Source of the DNA: Vibrio sp. 99-70-13A1
GTDB taxonomy: Bacteria; Pseudomonadota; Gammaproteobacteria; Enterobacterales; Vibrionaceae
Length of the DNA: 64,000 nt
NCBI RefSeq assembly: GCF_013114625.1
Contig: NZ_VTXD01000018.1
Span: 16,926 to 80,925 of the forward strand
Reading direction: 5' to 3'
Below are positions 19,431 through 28,724 of the stretch, piece after piece (positions within the stretch are counted from its first letter, which is position 1; the number at the start of each line of letters is the position of its first letter). Position numbers and translations under genes: made by a program. The notes beneath the pieces were generated by a model. The model was not told where the DNA came from. It saw only the letters and a program-made list of their open reading frames with translations, and searched no databases.

Positions 19431-19468
19431 AAAAGCCCCATAGTTACGAGCATAACTATGGGGCTTTT
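19431..19468 (+). terminator. Terminator after the glutaredoxin gene
   Basis: A 16-bp perfect stem (19431-19446 with 19453-19468, loop CGAGCA) with A and T runs on the two sides. It can also serve the minus-strand OmpA-like gene that ends at 19519. Confidence 0.92.
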
Positions 19469-19518
19469 GAATTTAGATTAGTCCAGCAGACATGAACTGG
19501 AAGCTCCAAATCATAAAT

Positions 19519-20127
19519 TTAATTGGAGACAATCAACATTAGCTCAACTCGCCTATTACAAGCTTTCCCCTTAGAAGATTGGTTATTACACGCTGGTACA
19601 TACTCACCAAACCCACGAGTGTAAATAGACGAGCTTGCTACGTTATTTCTTTCAAGCCTAGCCTTCACTTGTTTCGCACGTTTTTCTGATAGCGGGTCAT
19701 TAATATAGTCAGAACCAGTATTATCTGTGTGTCCTTCAATAACCACGTCAATATCGGTTCGCTTAGCTAAATAATCCCCTAGTATATCAAGCCATTGATT
19801 ATAGCTAGGTGGCGTAGCTGAGCCCGTATTAAAGTTAATGTGATCAGAGAGCTTTACCATGATGTGATCACCAGGAAGCATCTCATAATCAATACGGTGT
19901 TGTCTCAGAAAAACTTCTAACGAATCCTCCATCGAGGCAGGAGAGCCGTAGTTATTTACTAATGCTTTTTGCTGAGGGACATTTTGCTGAACAGGTTGTT
20001 GTACTGCACCCCAATCTGGGTAGAGAACGTCATAATTTGTCTTTGGCGCAGTCTCAAGCATGCTCTCAAACTGCATCACCTGGCACCCTGTTAATGCTAA
20101 GCTAAAAACTATGGCTAAATACTTCAT
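19519..20127 (-). CDS. OmpA-like lipoprotein
   Basis: A 202-aa predicted lipoprotein. The signal ends in a lipobox (LALTGC, cysteine at residue 15). The C-terminal half is an OmpA-type peptidoglycan-binding domain, with IEGHTDNTGSDYINDPLSEKRA and the RVELMLI ending. A short proline/glutamine-rich linker joins the two. Such proteins tie the outer membrane to the cell wall. It stands alone on the minus strand. Confidence 0.88.
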   Translation of the reverse strand: MKYLAIVFSLALTGCQVMQFESMLETAPKTNYDVLYPDWGAVQQPVQQNVPQQKALVNNYGSPASMEDSLEVFLRQHRIDYEMLPGDHIMVKLSDHINFNTGSATPPSYNQWLDILGDYLAKRTDIDVVIEGHTDNTGSDYINDPLSEKRAKQVKARLERNNVASSSIYTRGFGEYVPACNNQSSKGKACNRRVELMLIVSN

Positions 20128-20367
20128 TCAATTACCCACTCATCTGCTCGTATTTATCTTACTTTTACCTATATCGGCACATCTCCAATAACTTTAGTTC
20201 AAATAGATCCATGCAAATAAAATAGTGTTCAAGATCACATTTTTTCTTGCCGCTTAACTTGGAATGATAATGCTTGGCTTTGTTTGCATTTAATTACTTT
20301 ATTATGGTTTGCCAACTGTCTCTAAATGGTTAAAATCTGGAAACTTCTTAAAGTCCGAGTAAACACA

Positions 20368-20991
20368 ATGTTTAAACCATTTTCTAAAATTATTGCTGCT
20401 GCCTTTGCCCTTCTAATTCTTGCAGGTTGCAGCGAAAACAGTGAGCCTCAAGAAGGGGCACAGTTTCAAAAGTTACCTGTCGAGTTAACTGAATTTAACC
20501 TTGCACCGATTACTGAAGTCTTCTCTTTAAACTGTGGTCATTGCCGCACCATGGAAACCAACATTCCTGAAATTGAATCTCTGACTAATCAGAAAGTTGG
20601 TAAGGTTCATGTTACTTTCAATGAAAGTGCTCAAATCAGCGCGATGATTTTTTACACGGCCGTGATGCAACTGAATGAAAACCCAAGCCATGATTTTATG
20701 GAAGACCTTTTCGCTGCAGTGCAAATGGGTGGCGATGTCACACCAGAACAGCGTCAATCAGCGTTAGAAACGGCTTTTACCTCTCGTAATTTAGTTAGCC
20801 CTTACCAGTTAAATAAAGAACAGCAAGTGGCTTTATTCCAATATATTGAAAAAGCACAAGAGATTTCAGTTCAGGGGCAAATCAACTCAGTTCCTGCTTT
20901 TATCGTTAACGGTAAATACCAAATTTTAACTGCAGGACATCAAGACATTAATGGTATTGCAGAAACCATTAATTACTTACTTGCTAAGTAA
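20368..20991 (+). CDS. DsbA-like lipoprotein thiol oxidoreductase
   Basis: A 207-aa exported protein. The start at ATG 20368 gives a signal with a lipobox (LILAGC); an upstream in-frame ATG at 20326 would spoil the signal peptide. The redox motif is CGHC (LNCGHCRTMETNIPEIE), set in a DsbA-type thioredoxin fold with a helical insert, and the cis-proline is in SVPAFIVNGKY. It probably acts on thiols in the periplasm while held in a membrane by its lipid. The neighbouring FKBP gene on the same strand, also membrane anchored, suggests a shared protein-folding theme, but they are 70 bases apart and may not be one operon. Confidence 0.85.
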   Translation: MFKPFSKIIAAAFALLILAGCSENSEPQEGAQFQKLPVELTEFNLAPITEVFSLNCGHCRTMETNIPEIESLTNQKVGKVHVTFNESAQISAMIFYTAVMQLNENPSHDFMEDLFAAVQMGGDVTPEQRQSALETAFTSRNLVSPYQLNKEQQVALFQYIEKAQEISVQGQINSVPAFIVNGKYQILTAGHQDINGIAETINYLLAK

Positions 20992-21061
20992 TTTGCGCAA
21001 TACCTATGATTTAACTTAAATATCATTCGATTCAAAAAACAACCAAAGCTAGGCGTACACT

Positions 21062-21535
21062 ATGACCAAATTTATTCTACCTGTTATTGTTTTCATTCTT
21101 GCAGGTTTCATGATTTACCGAACATGGACAAATCACAAAGCAGGCGAACAAAACATTGAAGTTGAGCAAAAATTCTTAGCTGAAAACGCTCAAAAAGAAG
21201 GGGTTATTACCACTGAAAGCGGCCTTCAATATCTTGTGCTTGTTGAAGGTACTGGTACTGAAAAACCACTTCCTAGCAACAAAGTTAAAGTGCATTATCA
21301 CGGTACTTTGATTGATGGAACAGTTTTTGATAGCTCTGTTGATCGTAATGAACCAATTACATTTGGCGTTAAGCAAGTGATCAAAGGATGGCAAGAAGGT
21401 CTTCAATACATGGTCGTAGGCCAAAAAATTCGTCTATTTGTGCCAAGTAAACTTGGTTACGGAAAAGGTGGTTCAGGTCCTATCCCACCGTCTTATACTC
21501 TAATCTTTGATGTTGAGCTTCTTGAGATTCAATAA
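21062..21535 (+). CDS. FKBP-type peptidyl-prolyl isomerase
   Basis: A 157-aa prolyl isomerase. An N-terminal membrane anchor (about 3-22) and a short coiled linker lead to the FKBP domain (about 50-155), with [36 protein letters not shown] and the [18 protein letters not shown] ending. The position of the anchor puts the domain in the periplasm. It speeds proline turns in folding proteins. It ends 30 bases before a strong terminator. Confidence 0.92.
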   Translation: MTKFILPVIVFILAGFMIYRTWTNHKAGEQNIEVEQKFLAENAQKEGVITTESGLQYLVLVEGTGTEKPLPSNKVKVHYHGTLIDGTVFDSSVDRNEPITFGVKQVIKGWQEGLQYMVVGQKIRLFVPSKLGYGKGGSGPIPPSYTLIFDVELLEIQ

Positions 21536-21565
21536 GTAATAGAGCTAGACAGCTAACTCAAATAG

Positions 21566-21603
21566 AAAAAGCCCCTTTGGTCTTGCGAACAAAGGGGCTT
21601 TTT
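21566..21603 (+). terminator. Terminator between FKBP and M16-like genes
   Basis: A 14-bp perfect stem with A and T runs (21566-21579 with 21590-21603). It lies between convergent genes and works for both. Confidence 0.93.
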
Positions 21604-21636
21604 ATTTGTCTGCTCCTTATGGAGCCAATGTGACTT

Positions 21637-22785
21637 TTATTTTGAAAGGCTAAGGTTCAGCGCAGAATCAAACTCTTCATGTTTTCCTTTCGATACATGC
21701 ACCGAGCTGGCTTCTCCCCATACTTGATGGAGTGTTTCGTTGATGTCTGTCTCGCTCATGTGCGCGATATGGTAATCAAAAAACATTAACTTATCAGATG
21801 GTTGAATATACACATCTTGGTTGATCACTGATGATGAAATGTCAGATGCTGTTTGAAGTAATGTTTGATCAAGCGCTTCTTTCAAATCAGTACGGATATA
21901 AACAAGCTCTTCCTTAAATTCATTTCTAGTAATACCAATATTAACGATATCTTCCACGGCTTCTTGCATCACTAAGTAGGCATTGTTGATATCCATTTCA
22001 GAGCTTAATTCGACAATTGTGGTTGTCATAATTTGCTCGTGAAATACAACCGTTTCAGCAGTGTTAATGCTGGTAAACATGATTTGTTTGTCTTGGTAAG
22101 CTTGCTCTAAACGGTGAGTTAAAGCTCGGTTTGAAATGTCACGTGTTAGTTTTTCACGTTGGGCTTTTTTACTGTCTTCTAAATCAACATTGCTAAGCAC
22201 TGTCATTGAAATTGAAGTAGCAGATTTAGTGACATTAATGGTTAATTTTTCAAAACTAGGCGCCGCTGGACTTTCAATAGACTGAGAGTGTTCACGTTCA
22301 ATTTCGATGTAACCGTCATTGTCCGCGAACGTCTTATAAAGAGTGCGTTTTAGTTTACCGGTTCTAAAATCACCTACGATCACTAAAGAAACATTTTGAT
22401 CATTAGTAGACACTTGTTCAACTTGGGTTTTCAATTCATCCATTGAATCAAACGCTTGCTGATCTGTTTCAAAGTTCAAAATGGTAGGCAGGCTCGGATT
22501 AAAGGCCGTTGTGATTTGAACGGCGACACCCTTGTGATCAGTCGGCATTAAGGTATAGCGAAGGTTGTCTGTTAATAAGCCAGTATCCATTTGACGAGGC
22601 AATGCAATATCTACAGGCTCAAACCAAAGGTCATTATTTTGCTTTGCAGCACCCGTTTGCGGAAGTAGAGCCAAAACTAATAGCGATGTGAGAGATGCGG
22701 TGCGGCGCGATACTGATGAAATACGAGTTAATAGCTGGTTAGCTAGAGAAGCGGTATATCGAGAAGGTGTTGAAATACGGAGCAT
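21637..22785 (-). CDS. M16-like protein lacking the catalytic motif
   Basis: A 382-aa exported protein that resembles zinc peptidases of the pitrilysin (M16) family but seems to have lost the active site. After a long basic N terminus and signal helix (about 28-46) comes MDTGLLTDNLRYTLMPTDHKGVAVQ, like the first strands of M16 proteins. There the family should go on to HxxEH, but the sequence passes straight to a stretch like the middle of the fold (NVSLVIVGDFRTGKLKRTLY). The missing part is about 100 residues. The frame is intact and there is no stop, so this is a stable shortened form and not fresh decay. The ATG at 22785 is preceded by GAGG; an upstream TTG at 22806 is also in frame. Role unknown. 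Confidence 0.65.
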   Translation of the reverse strand: MLRISTPSRYTASLANQLLTRISSVSRRTASLTSLLVLALLPQTGAAKQNNDLWFEPVDIALPRQMDTGLLTDNLRYTLMPTDHKGVAVQITTAFNPSLPTILNFETDQQAFDSMDELKTQVEQVSTNDQNVSLVIVGDFRTGKLKRTLYKTFADNDGYIEIEREHSQSIESPAAPSFEKLTINVTKSATSISMTVLSNVDLEDSKKAQREKLTRDISNRALTHRLEQAYQDKQIMFTSINTAETVVFHEQIMTTTIVELSSEMDINNAYLVMQEAVEDIVNIGITRNEFKEELVYIRTDLKEALDQTLLQTASDISSSVINQDVYIQPSDKLMFFDYHIAHMSETDINETLHQVWGEASSVHVSKGKHEEFDSALNLSLSK

Positions 22786-23122
22786 AGACGACCTCAATAA
22801 AGGCAAATAAAAACCAGTAAGCGAAACATCTCACCTACTACTATTCGTTATTGAAGATTACTTATAATCGTCTCCGTGTTTGCCTGCAAATCCTTCCAAC
22901 TATGACGTTGAGCAGCCCTTCTAGTAATAGAAGGTAAACCTGATGATGAGAATCTTATAAATTTTGCGAGATATTATAGTCTTTATCTCAACACATCAAT
23001 TGATATGATTTTTGTATATAACCTTATGCCGTACATTCTCAGTATTGAGAACTTCCCATCCGTAAAGTTCCATCTATAATTTTTCATCTGTAATTTTCCG
23101 TCTAGAATTCTTTACCCATAAG
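22786..23122. other. Intergenic region before the TetR gene
   Basis: No gene is supported. The DNA holds a small stem (CCTTCTA/TAGAAGG, about 22918-22933) and AT-rich sequence that must contain the promoter of the minus-strand M16-like gene. Nothing else is recognised. Confidence 0.35.
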
Positions 23123-23137
23123 TAGACGACTGGTCTA
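23123..23137 (+). promoter_or_regulatory. Operator of the TetR regulator, copy 1
   Basis: TAGACGACTGGTCTA, an inverted repeat TAGAC/GTCTA around a 5-base centre, 20 bases before the TetR start. The same sequence, with one change in the last base, stands before the reductase gene (23886-23900). It resembles operators of the NemR group. Shared by both promoters, it marks the regulator's own target. Confidence 0.8.
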
Positions 23138-23157
23138 ATTTACTATATCTTAAGCGC

Positions 23158-23748
23158 ATGAACGATAAAACAAATGACACTCGACAACATATTCTAGATA
23201 TCGGATATCAACTTATAGTGAATAAAGGCTTCACTAGCGTTGGTTTATCCGAACTGCTAAAAGTAGCTGGAGTACCGAAAGGATCTTTTTACCATTACTT
23301 CAAATCCAAAGAGCAATTTGGTGAAGCGCTGATCTTAGATTATTTCGAGCAATATATGACCCGAATTGACTCTATTTTGGTCTATGGTGACGGCTCACAT
23401 TATGAGCGTCTCAACCACTATTTTTCACAGTGGCTTAAAATAGACTCAGGTACCTGTAACGCACACAAATGCTTGGTAGTTAAATTAAGTGCTGAAGTTT
23501 CAGATCTATCGGATTCTATGCGCCAGGCACTATTTCAAGGTGCAGATAAGATCACCTTTGCACTTCAGACATGTATCGAATCTGGAGTACAAGATGGTTC
23601 AATACGCGTCAAAGACAGCCATGAAGCCGCCCAAAGCCTTTATGCCTTATGGCTAGGTTCTAGTTTACTAAGTAAGTTAAGCCAGAATACGCAGAGCCTA
23701 GAGTTGGCTCTAAAAACAACAGAAAAGCTGTTACACGAATCAAGCTAA
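23158..23748 (+). CDS. TetR-family repressor, NemR/AcuR-like
   Basis: A 196-aa TetR-type regulator. The N-terminal helix-turn-helix has TSVGLSELLKVAGVPKGSFYHYFKSKEQF (given in part: GVPKGSFYHYF, about 37-47). The ligand domain keeps CNAHKCLVVKLSAEVSD, the stretch that carries the reactive cysteine in NemR-type sensors of electrophiles. The gene reads in the same direction as a reductase and a glutathione transferase, both detoxifying enzymes, and matching operators stand before the regulator and before the reductase. It is therefore expected to repress itself and the pair until an electrophile modifies it. Confidence 0.87.
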   Translation: MNDKTNDTRQHILDIGYQLIVNKGFTSVGLSELLKVAGVPKGSFYHYFKSKEQFGEALILDYFEQYMTRIDSILVYGDGSHYERLNHYFSQWLKIDSGTCNAHKCLVVKLSAEVSDLSDSMRQALFQGADKITFALQTCIESGVQDGSIRVKDSHEAAQSLYALWLGSSLLSKLSQNTQSLELALKTTEKLLHESS

Positions 23749-23760
23749 TTTCATTAAGTT

Positions 23761-23810
23761 GAGATAGAGATAGAGATAGAGATAGAGATAGAGATAGAGA
23801 TAGAGATAGA
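23761..23810. repeat. Tandem GAGATA hexamers (about 8 copies)
   Basis: A perfect 50-base array of the 6-base unit GAGATA starts 12 bases after the TetR stop, between it and the reductase promoter. The number of copies could change by slippage and would alter the spacing in this gap but no reading frame. Confidence 0.97.
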
Positions 23811-23885
23811 TTTCAGCTTATAGCAATTAAATTCCGCCACTGCTATTTACGATTAAATACTTGGCGGTTTTTTAGGAATAAACAC

Positions 23886-23900
23886 TAGACGACTGGTCTG
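23886..23900 (+). promoter_or_regulatory. Operator of the TetR regulator, copy 2
   Basis: TAGACGACTGGTCTG, the same inverted repeat as at 23123-23137 with one change, 22 bases before the reductase start. It links the reductase and GST to the TetR regulator upstream. Confidence 0.8.
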
Positions 23901-23922
23901 ATTATAATATCAAGGACATCCA

Positions 23923-24954
23923 ATGACTGAACAAACAAACCGCCAAATAGTTTTAGCATCACGCCCACAAGGTGCTCCTATTCATTCAAACTTCCGTTTA
24001 GAAAACGTTGCAGCGCCTAGCATTCAAGATGGTGAAGTACTACTACGCAGTGTTTACCTTTCACTTGACCCATATATGCGTGGGCGAATGAGTGATGCGA
24101 AATCTTACGCAGATCCGGTAGCGATTGATGAGGTGATGGTAGGCGCAACAGTTTGCCAAGTAGAAGAGTCACAACATGCCGATTATGAAGTAGGTGAATG
24201 GGTGTTGGCTTATACAGGATGGCAAGATTTCGGTGTTTCTGATGGCGAAGGTCTGATCAAGTTAGGCAAGCAACCTTCTCACCCTTCATACGCGTTGGGT
24301 ATTATGGGTATGCCAGGTTTCACTGCGTATATGGGTTTATTGGATATTGGTCAGCCGAAGCAAGGTGACACATTGGTTGTGGCTGCGGCTACTGGACCCG
24401 TTGGCGCAACTGTTGGTCAAATTGGTAAGCTCAAAGGCTGCCGTGTTATTGGTGTCGCTGGCGGTGAAGAAAAATGTCGTTACGCTAAAGAAGTACTAGG
24501 GTTTGATGAATGTATCGACCACAAAGCGGATGATTTTTCACAACAGCTTGAAGCAGCATGTGACAAAGGCATAGATGTTTACTTTGAAAATGTCGGTGGC
24601 AAAGTCTTTGATGCTGTGATGCCTTTATTAAATACAGGCGCTCGCATTCCAGTTTGTGGGCTTATCTCTCAATACAATGCGACATCACTGCCTGAAGGTC
24701 CTGATCGCATGTCTACCCTTGTGGCGACTCTTCTGATCAAACGCATTAAGATGCAAGGTTTCATCATCTTTGATGACTACGCACATCGCTACAATGAGTT
24801 TGCAACTCAAATGACTGAGTGGCTTGCACAAGGAAAAATTCAGTACCGTGAACATATGATTGACGGTTTAGAAAATGCGCCAGAATCTTTCATGGGTTTA
24901 CTCGAAGGTAAGAACTTCGGAAAGCTTGTGATTAAAACTAACGAAGCGAAATAA
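23923..24954 (+). CDS. curA: NADPH-dependent CurA-type reductase
   Basis: A 343-aa medium-chain reductase without zinc sites. The N-terminal half has LYLSLDPYMRGRM-like sequence (YLSLDPYMRGRMSD, about 46-59), typical of the CurA/leukotriene B4 dehydrogenase group. The nucleotide-binding region has AAATGPVGATVGQIGKLKG, and FENVGGKVFDAVMPLLN follows. These enzymes reduce the double bond of enones and enals such as curcumin or lipid-oxidation products. It follows an operator shared with the TetR regulator, and a GST begins 33 bases later, so the two are a likely detoxification operon. Confidence 0.88.
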   Translation: MTEQTNRQIVLASRPQGAPIHSNFRLENVAAPSIQDGEVLLRSVYLSLDPYMRGRMSDAKSYADPVAIDEVMVGATVCQVEESQHADYEVGEWVLAYTGWQDFGVSDGEGLIKLGKQPSHPSYALGIMGMPGFTAYMGLLDIGQPKQGDTLVVAAATGPVGATVGQIGKLKGCRVIGVAGGEEKCRYAKEVLGFDECIDHKADDFSQQLEAACDKGIDVYFENVGGKVFDAVMPLLNTGARIPVCGLISQYNATSLPEGPDRMSTLVATLLIKRIKMQGFIIFDDYAHRYNEFATQMTEWLAQGKIQYREHMIDGLENAPESFMGLLEGKNFGKLVIKTNEAK

Positions 24955-24987
24955 ATTCCGCTCGCTAACGATATAAGAAGGCAGCAC

Positions 24988-25608
24988 ATGATTACATTAC
25001 ACCACCTGAATAAATCTCGTTCGAAAAGAATTATCTGGCTTTTGGAAGAACTTGGGGTTGAGTACCAAATCAAACCTTACCAAAGAGACAGTGTCACGTT
25101 TCTTGCACCTCCAGAGCTAAAAGCGGTTCACCCACTGGGTAAATCGCCTGTTATTGAAGACAACGGCGTTGTGATTACGGAATCAGGAGCAATCACTGAA
25201 TACTTAATTGATAAATATGGTGCTGGCAAGTTTTCACCAAGCCGTGGGACTTCAGAATATGTTGAATATTCTCAATGGCTTCACTTTGCTGAAAGCTCAG
25301 GCATCTTGCCTTTATTATTGAAAGTATTTGTCCTGAAAGACGGCTGCGAAACCAATTTTCTGAATGACTATGCCGATATTGAAACTGCAAAAGTCATGGC
25401 ATATGTGAATGATTCTCTTCAAGAGAAAACGTATTTCGTGGCGGAGCAATTAACTGGCGCGGATTTCATGATGTCATTCATTATCGAAATTCTAGAAGCC
25501 AATGGTTCGATGCATCTTTATCCAAATATTGAGCTGTACGCTAAGCAAATACAGTCCCATGCGGCTTATCAAAAAGCGAACACTATTGAGATAGAGCATT
25601 CCGCTTAA
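24988..25608 (+). CDS. Glutathione S-transferase family protein
   Basis: A 206-aa GST. The thioredoxin-like N domain has LHHLNKSRSKRIIWLLEELGV, HPLGKSPVIED with the cis-proline, and ITESGAITEYLIDKYG for glutathione binding. The helical C domain has GADFMMSFIIEILEANG. The serine in NKSRSKR is a candidate for the residue that activates glutathione. It follows the reductase by 33 bases, with AGAAGG before the ATG, and probably shares its control by the TetR regulator. Confidence 0.9.
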   Translation: MITLHHLNKSRSKRIIWLLEELGVEYQIKPYQRDSVTFLAPPELKAVHPLGKSPVIEDNGVVITESGAITEYLIDKYGAGKFSPSRGTSEYVEYSQWLHFAESSGILPLLLKVFVLKDGCETNFLNDYADIETAKVMAYVNDSLQEKTYFVAEQLTGADFMMSFIIEILEANGSMHLYPNIELYAKQIQSHAAYQKANTIEIEHSA

Positions 25609-25821
25609 GCTTGTCTTAGTTCTTGTCTCGACTCTTGGTTTTGCTTAACTAAGATTTCATCCCTCATTAGGATAATGATTAGGGGCAAGAATCCATTTGA
25701 TAACAGAAGCCGATTAAAAACAGAAGCCAATTGTCATTAACCTGTACTTTTGGCTTCTCATTCTCTCCAAATTCGTCAACAATACTGCTCTAGTTAACCT
25801 CGCGATTTGAGTTTTATTTTA

Positions 25822-27549
25822 ATGTCGATGTCTGAACCAAAGAACTGCTTTACTCCCCTGCCTTCAAGCAGTCACTTCACGTTGCCAAAGCGTTTCACTT
25901 TTCCTTATTACTATACACCTCACCCAATTGCCGATATCGCAGCGTCTCTGTTACAGGAGCGCCTTACCGCGATTGCCGTAGATGACAGTGCTATTGGTAA
26001 TTTATACGCGGTTTTAGTTGTGCGAAATGCACAAGGTGAATTAGGTTATCTATCTGCATTTTCAGGGTTGGATTTACAGCCTCAGCTGGTTGATCCATTA
26101 AGCGAAATTACGTTTGTTCCTGCTGTTTTTGATTCCATGAAGTATCAACAAGAACATCAACATGATTTTGAAAATCTAACAAAGGTCATCGCACAACTCG
26201 ACGGTTTAGAGAAGCAGAACCTTCTTGTACAGCTCATCGACAACCTGAAAGCAACTCAAGCTCAAGCAGAACTCGCACTAAAACAAAAGCAGCAGCAAAT
26301 ATCTGAAAATAAAGCCAATCGAAAAGCAACTCGAAAGCAGGCTGAACTGAACCTTTCAGAGACTGAAGTTGCCGATCTTATTAAGCAATTAGGTATCCAA
26401 AGTAGCCAAGAGAAACGTGAATTAAAATCTCTCAAATCGCAACTAAATGCTCAAGTCGAACATGCTCAATCACTGTTAGATAATCAGCAGCTCTCTATTA
26501 GTTCAATTGAAGAAACGAAGGCAAAATTGGAACAAGATTTAGAGCAGGCACGATTAGCAAGCTACCAGTTCCATAATAAAGATGGTCACATAAAGTCCCT
26601 TGATAAGTTACTCAGTAGGCAAGTGCTCGATGGGCAAGCACATAATGAACAGGTACTTAATGGACAATCGGCTATTCCTGGTACTGGAGACTGCTGTTGC
26701 CCCAAGTTACTCAATTACGCCTTTCAGCATAACCTTACGCCAATTGCATTAACTGAGTTTTGGTGGGGAATAGCGCCGCAAGCTGAAATTAGACAGCACA
26801 AAAATCTATACCCCGTATGCCAAAGCAAATGTTTTGAAATACTGGAGCATATGCTTGAAGGAATAGAGTTGGATGAAAATCCACTTATAGTGACGCCATC
26901 CGTAGGGAAAACCTTCGATACCATCTATGAAGATGCAGATTTTATTGTCGTCAATAAGCCCGAGGAATTCCTTTCTGTGCCGGGTAAGTTTATTGAAGAC
27001 TCCATCTATACCCGCGTGAAAGCACTTTACCCAAATGCAACGGGGCCTTTGATTGTCCATAGGCTAGATATGTCGACTTCAGGCTTGCTGGTATTGGCTC
27101 TGACTGCTGAAGCAAATAAACATATACAGAAGCAATTTATCGACCGCACAGTCGAGAAGCGTTACACAGCACTGATTGATGGGTTAATCGAAACAGATTC
27201 TGGAACGGTGAACTTACCTCTACGAGGTGATATGACAGATAGACCAAGACAACTGGTTTGCCACCAGCACGGGCGTACAGCTGAAACCAAATGGGAAGTG
27301 ATCGCTAGGAACAAAGCAACTAGCGCATCACCAGCTAACACGACAAAAGTATACCTTTACCCTAAAACGGGGCGAACTCATCAATTACGAGTTCATTGCG
27401 CTCATGTGAGTGGCTTAGGTTTGCCGATTACTGGTGATGATCTGTATGGCTTTAAGCGCGACCGCTTGTATTTGCATGCTGGGTATTTGAAATTTTCCCA
27501 TCCAGCAACAGGAGAGATGATGGAGTTTGAAGTAGACGCTAATTTCTAA
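25822..27549 (+). CDS. RluA-family pseudouridine synthase with coiled-coil N-terminal half
   Basis: A 575-aa enzyme about twice the size of E. coli RluA. The C-terminal domain (about 360-570) is the catalytic one: GPLIVHRLDMSTSGLLVLAL carries the HRLD motif with the catalytic aspartate, then PKTGRTHQLRVHCAH and PITGDDLYG. The N-terminal half has a conserved block (about 10-110), a glutamine- and lysine-rich coiled coil (about 120-270) and a cysteine cluster GTGDCCCPKLLNYAF. Such long forms are known in Vibrio and may contact rRNA or protein more widely; the target uridine is unknown. ATG 25822 is chosen; ATG 25828 is equally possible, and TTG 25807 is also in frame. Confidence 0.88.
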   Translation: MSMSEPKNCFTPLPSSSHFTLPKRFTFPYYYTPHPIADIAASLLQERLTAIAVDDSAIGNLYAVLVVRNAQGELGYLSAFSGLDLQPQLVDPLSEITFVPAVFDSMKYQQEHQHDFENLTKVIAQLDGLEKQNLLVQLIDNLKATQAQAELALKQKQQQISENKANRKATRKQAELNLSETEVADLIKQLGIQSSQEKRELKSLKSQLNAQVEHAQSLLDNQQLSISSIEETKAKLEQDLEQARLASYQFHNKDGHIKSLDKLLSRQVLDGQAHNEQVLNGQSAIPGTGDCCCPKLLNYAFQHNLTPIALTEFWWGIAPQAEIRQHKNLYPVCQSKCFEILEHMLEGIELDENPLIVTPSVGKTFDTIYEDADFIVVNKPEEFLSVPGKFIEDSIYTRVKALYPNATGPLIVHRLDMSTSGLLVLALTAEANKHIQKQFIDRTVEKRYTALIDGLIETDSGTVNLPLRGDMTDRPRQLVCHQHGRTAETKWEVIARNKATSASPANTTKVYLYPKTGRTHQLRVHCAHVSGLGLPITGDDLYGFKRDRLYLHAGYLKFSHPATGEMMEFEVDANF

Positions 27550-27562
27550 TCGAACCGAGTGT

Positions 27563-27668
<106 letters not shown>

Positions 27669-27757
27669 TAATCTTTTATATCGCGGTAAGCTAATTAGAA
27701 CAATACTTCCTTTATGCGTGTCACTTTGGTTACCAACAACGAACGGTCACTAGCTTG

Positions 27758-28495
27758 TTAATCAGTAAATTTATAAGCAACACCTAGGCTCATCGCCCAA
27801 CCAAGATCACGCTGAACTAAAGGGCTGTTAGAATCATGTGATTCCAGCTCGAACTTAGCTAATGCAAGCCATTGAGGTGCGAAGGTATAAATCCCAATCA
27901 AGCCACCTTGATATACCCACGTGGAGCCTGAGTTATGAGCACTGAGCCCAGAGGCGGCAGATTCTGTCGCAGAGATGTTATACAAGTGCTGAGATAATTT
28001 TTTATCTCGATAATCCACCTCAACATAAGGTGTGAGAGTCAGGTTTGGGATTGGTGTATCAAAGCTTCTTCCTAAATGCGCTTGCACTTCATAACCATCA
28101 TGTACACTGGAAACATCATGTAGGAATGTAATTCGTGCGCCAACCGTACCAATGGTTAGCCCTAACTCTCCACTGCCATCTCTATTTTCTATCCCTGTTG
28201 GAATATCTTCAAAGTCATCAGATACTTCTGCAAACCGCCATTGGCCAGAGATTCCTACATAGGGCAGTACAGAGACATTCACCAGACTACCATCTACAAA
28301 ACCATACTTACCGTTATAAAATAGATTCGGCTCAGGACTAATACTCGCTTCATCTTCATCAGAAAAAACAGACTCTCCATATGAACCACTTAGCCCGATA
28401 AATCCGTAATCGTAATATTGCTCATCAGCTACAGCCATGAAAGGTGTAATAGCTAAACATAGTAAGCTGCATTTCAGTTTGTTTGCTCTATTCAT
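27758..28495 (-). CDS. MipA/OmpV-family outer membrane protein
   Basis: A 245-aa exported protein. The start at ATG 28495 gives a clean signal peptide (core CSLLCLAITPFMAVADE); the frame is open a little further upstream. The mature part alternates hydrophobic and polar residues and ends with LGVAYKFTD, with an aromatic residue near the last position, as in beta-barrel proteins. The repeated YDYGFIGLSGSYGES, GISGQWRF and WALAKFELE-like strands fit the MipA/OmpV family. Such proteins bind murein enzymes or respond to salt; the exact role here is unknown. It is monocistronic. Confidence 0.8.
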   Translation of the reverse strand: MNRANKLKCSLLCLAITPFMAVADEQYYDYGFIGLSGSYGESVFSDEDEASISPEPNLFYNGKYGFVDGSLVNVSVLPYVGISGQWRFAEVSDDFEDIPTGIENRDGSGELGLTIGTVGARITFLHDVSSVHDGYEVQAHLGRSFDTPIPNLTLTPYVEVDYRDKKLSQHLYNISATESAASGLSAHNSGSTWVYQGGLIGIYTFAPQWLALAKFELESHDSNSPLVQRDLGWAMSLGVAYKFTD

Positions 28496-28724
28496 GTTGA
28501 TGTTCCTTCGTCGACTATTCTCTATATGAACCGTCAACAAAGGAAAAAATTACACAGCAAGATTAGATTTTTTATACAAGTCATAATTAATATAGGCTTC
28601 AAAATCCTATTAACCCGCTAACTGACTTATTTTTATGGAGGTTTGACTGTGATTTCAATCAACATACTTAAATGATTATTTCTATGAATCAAATAGCCAC
28701 AGGAGTCGATTAGGGTTAGAGATA

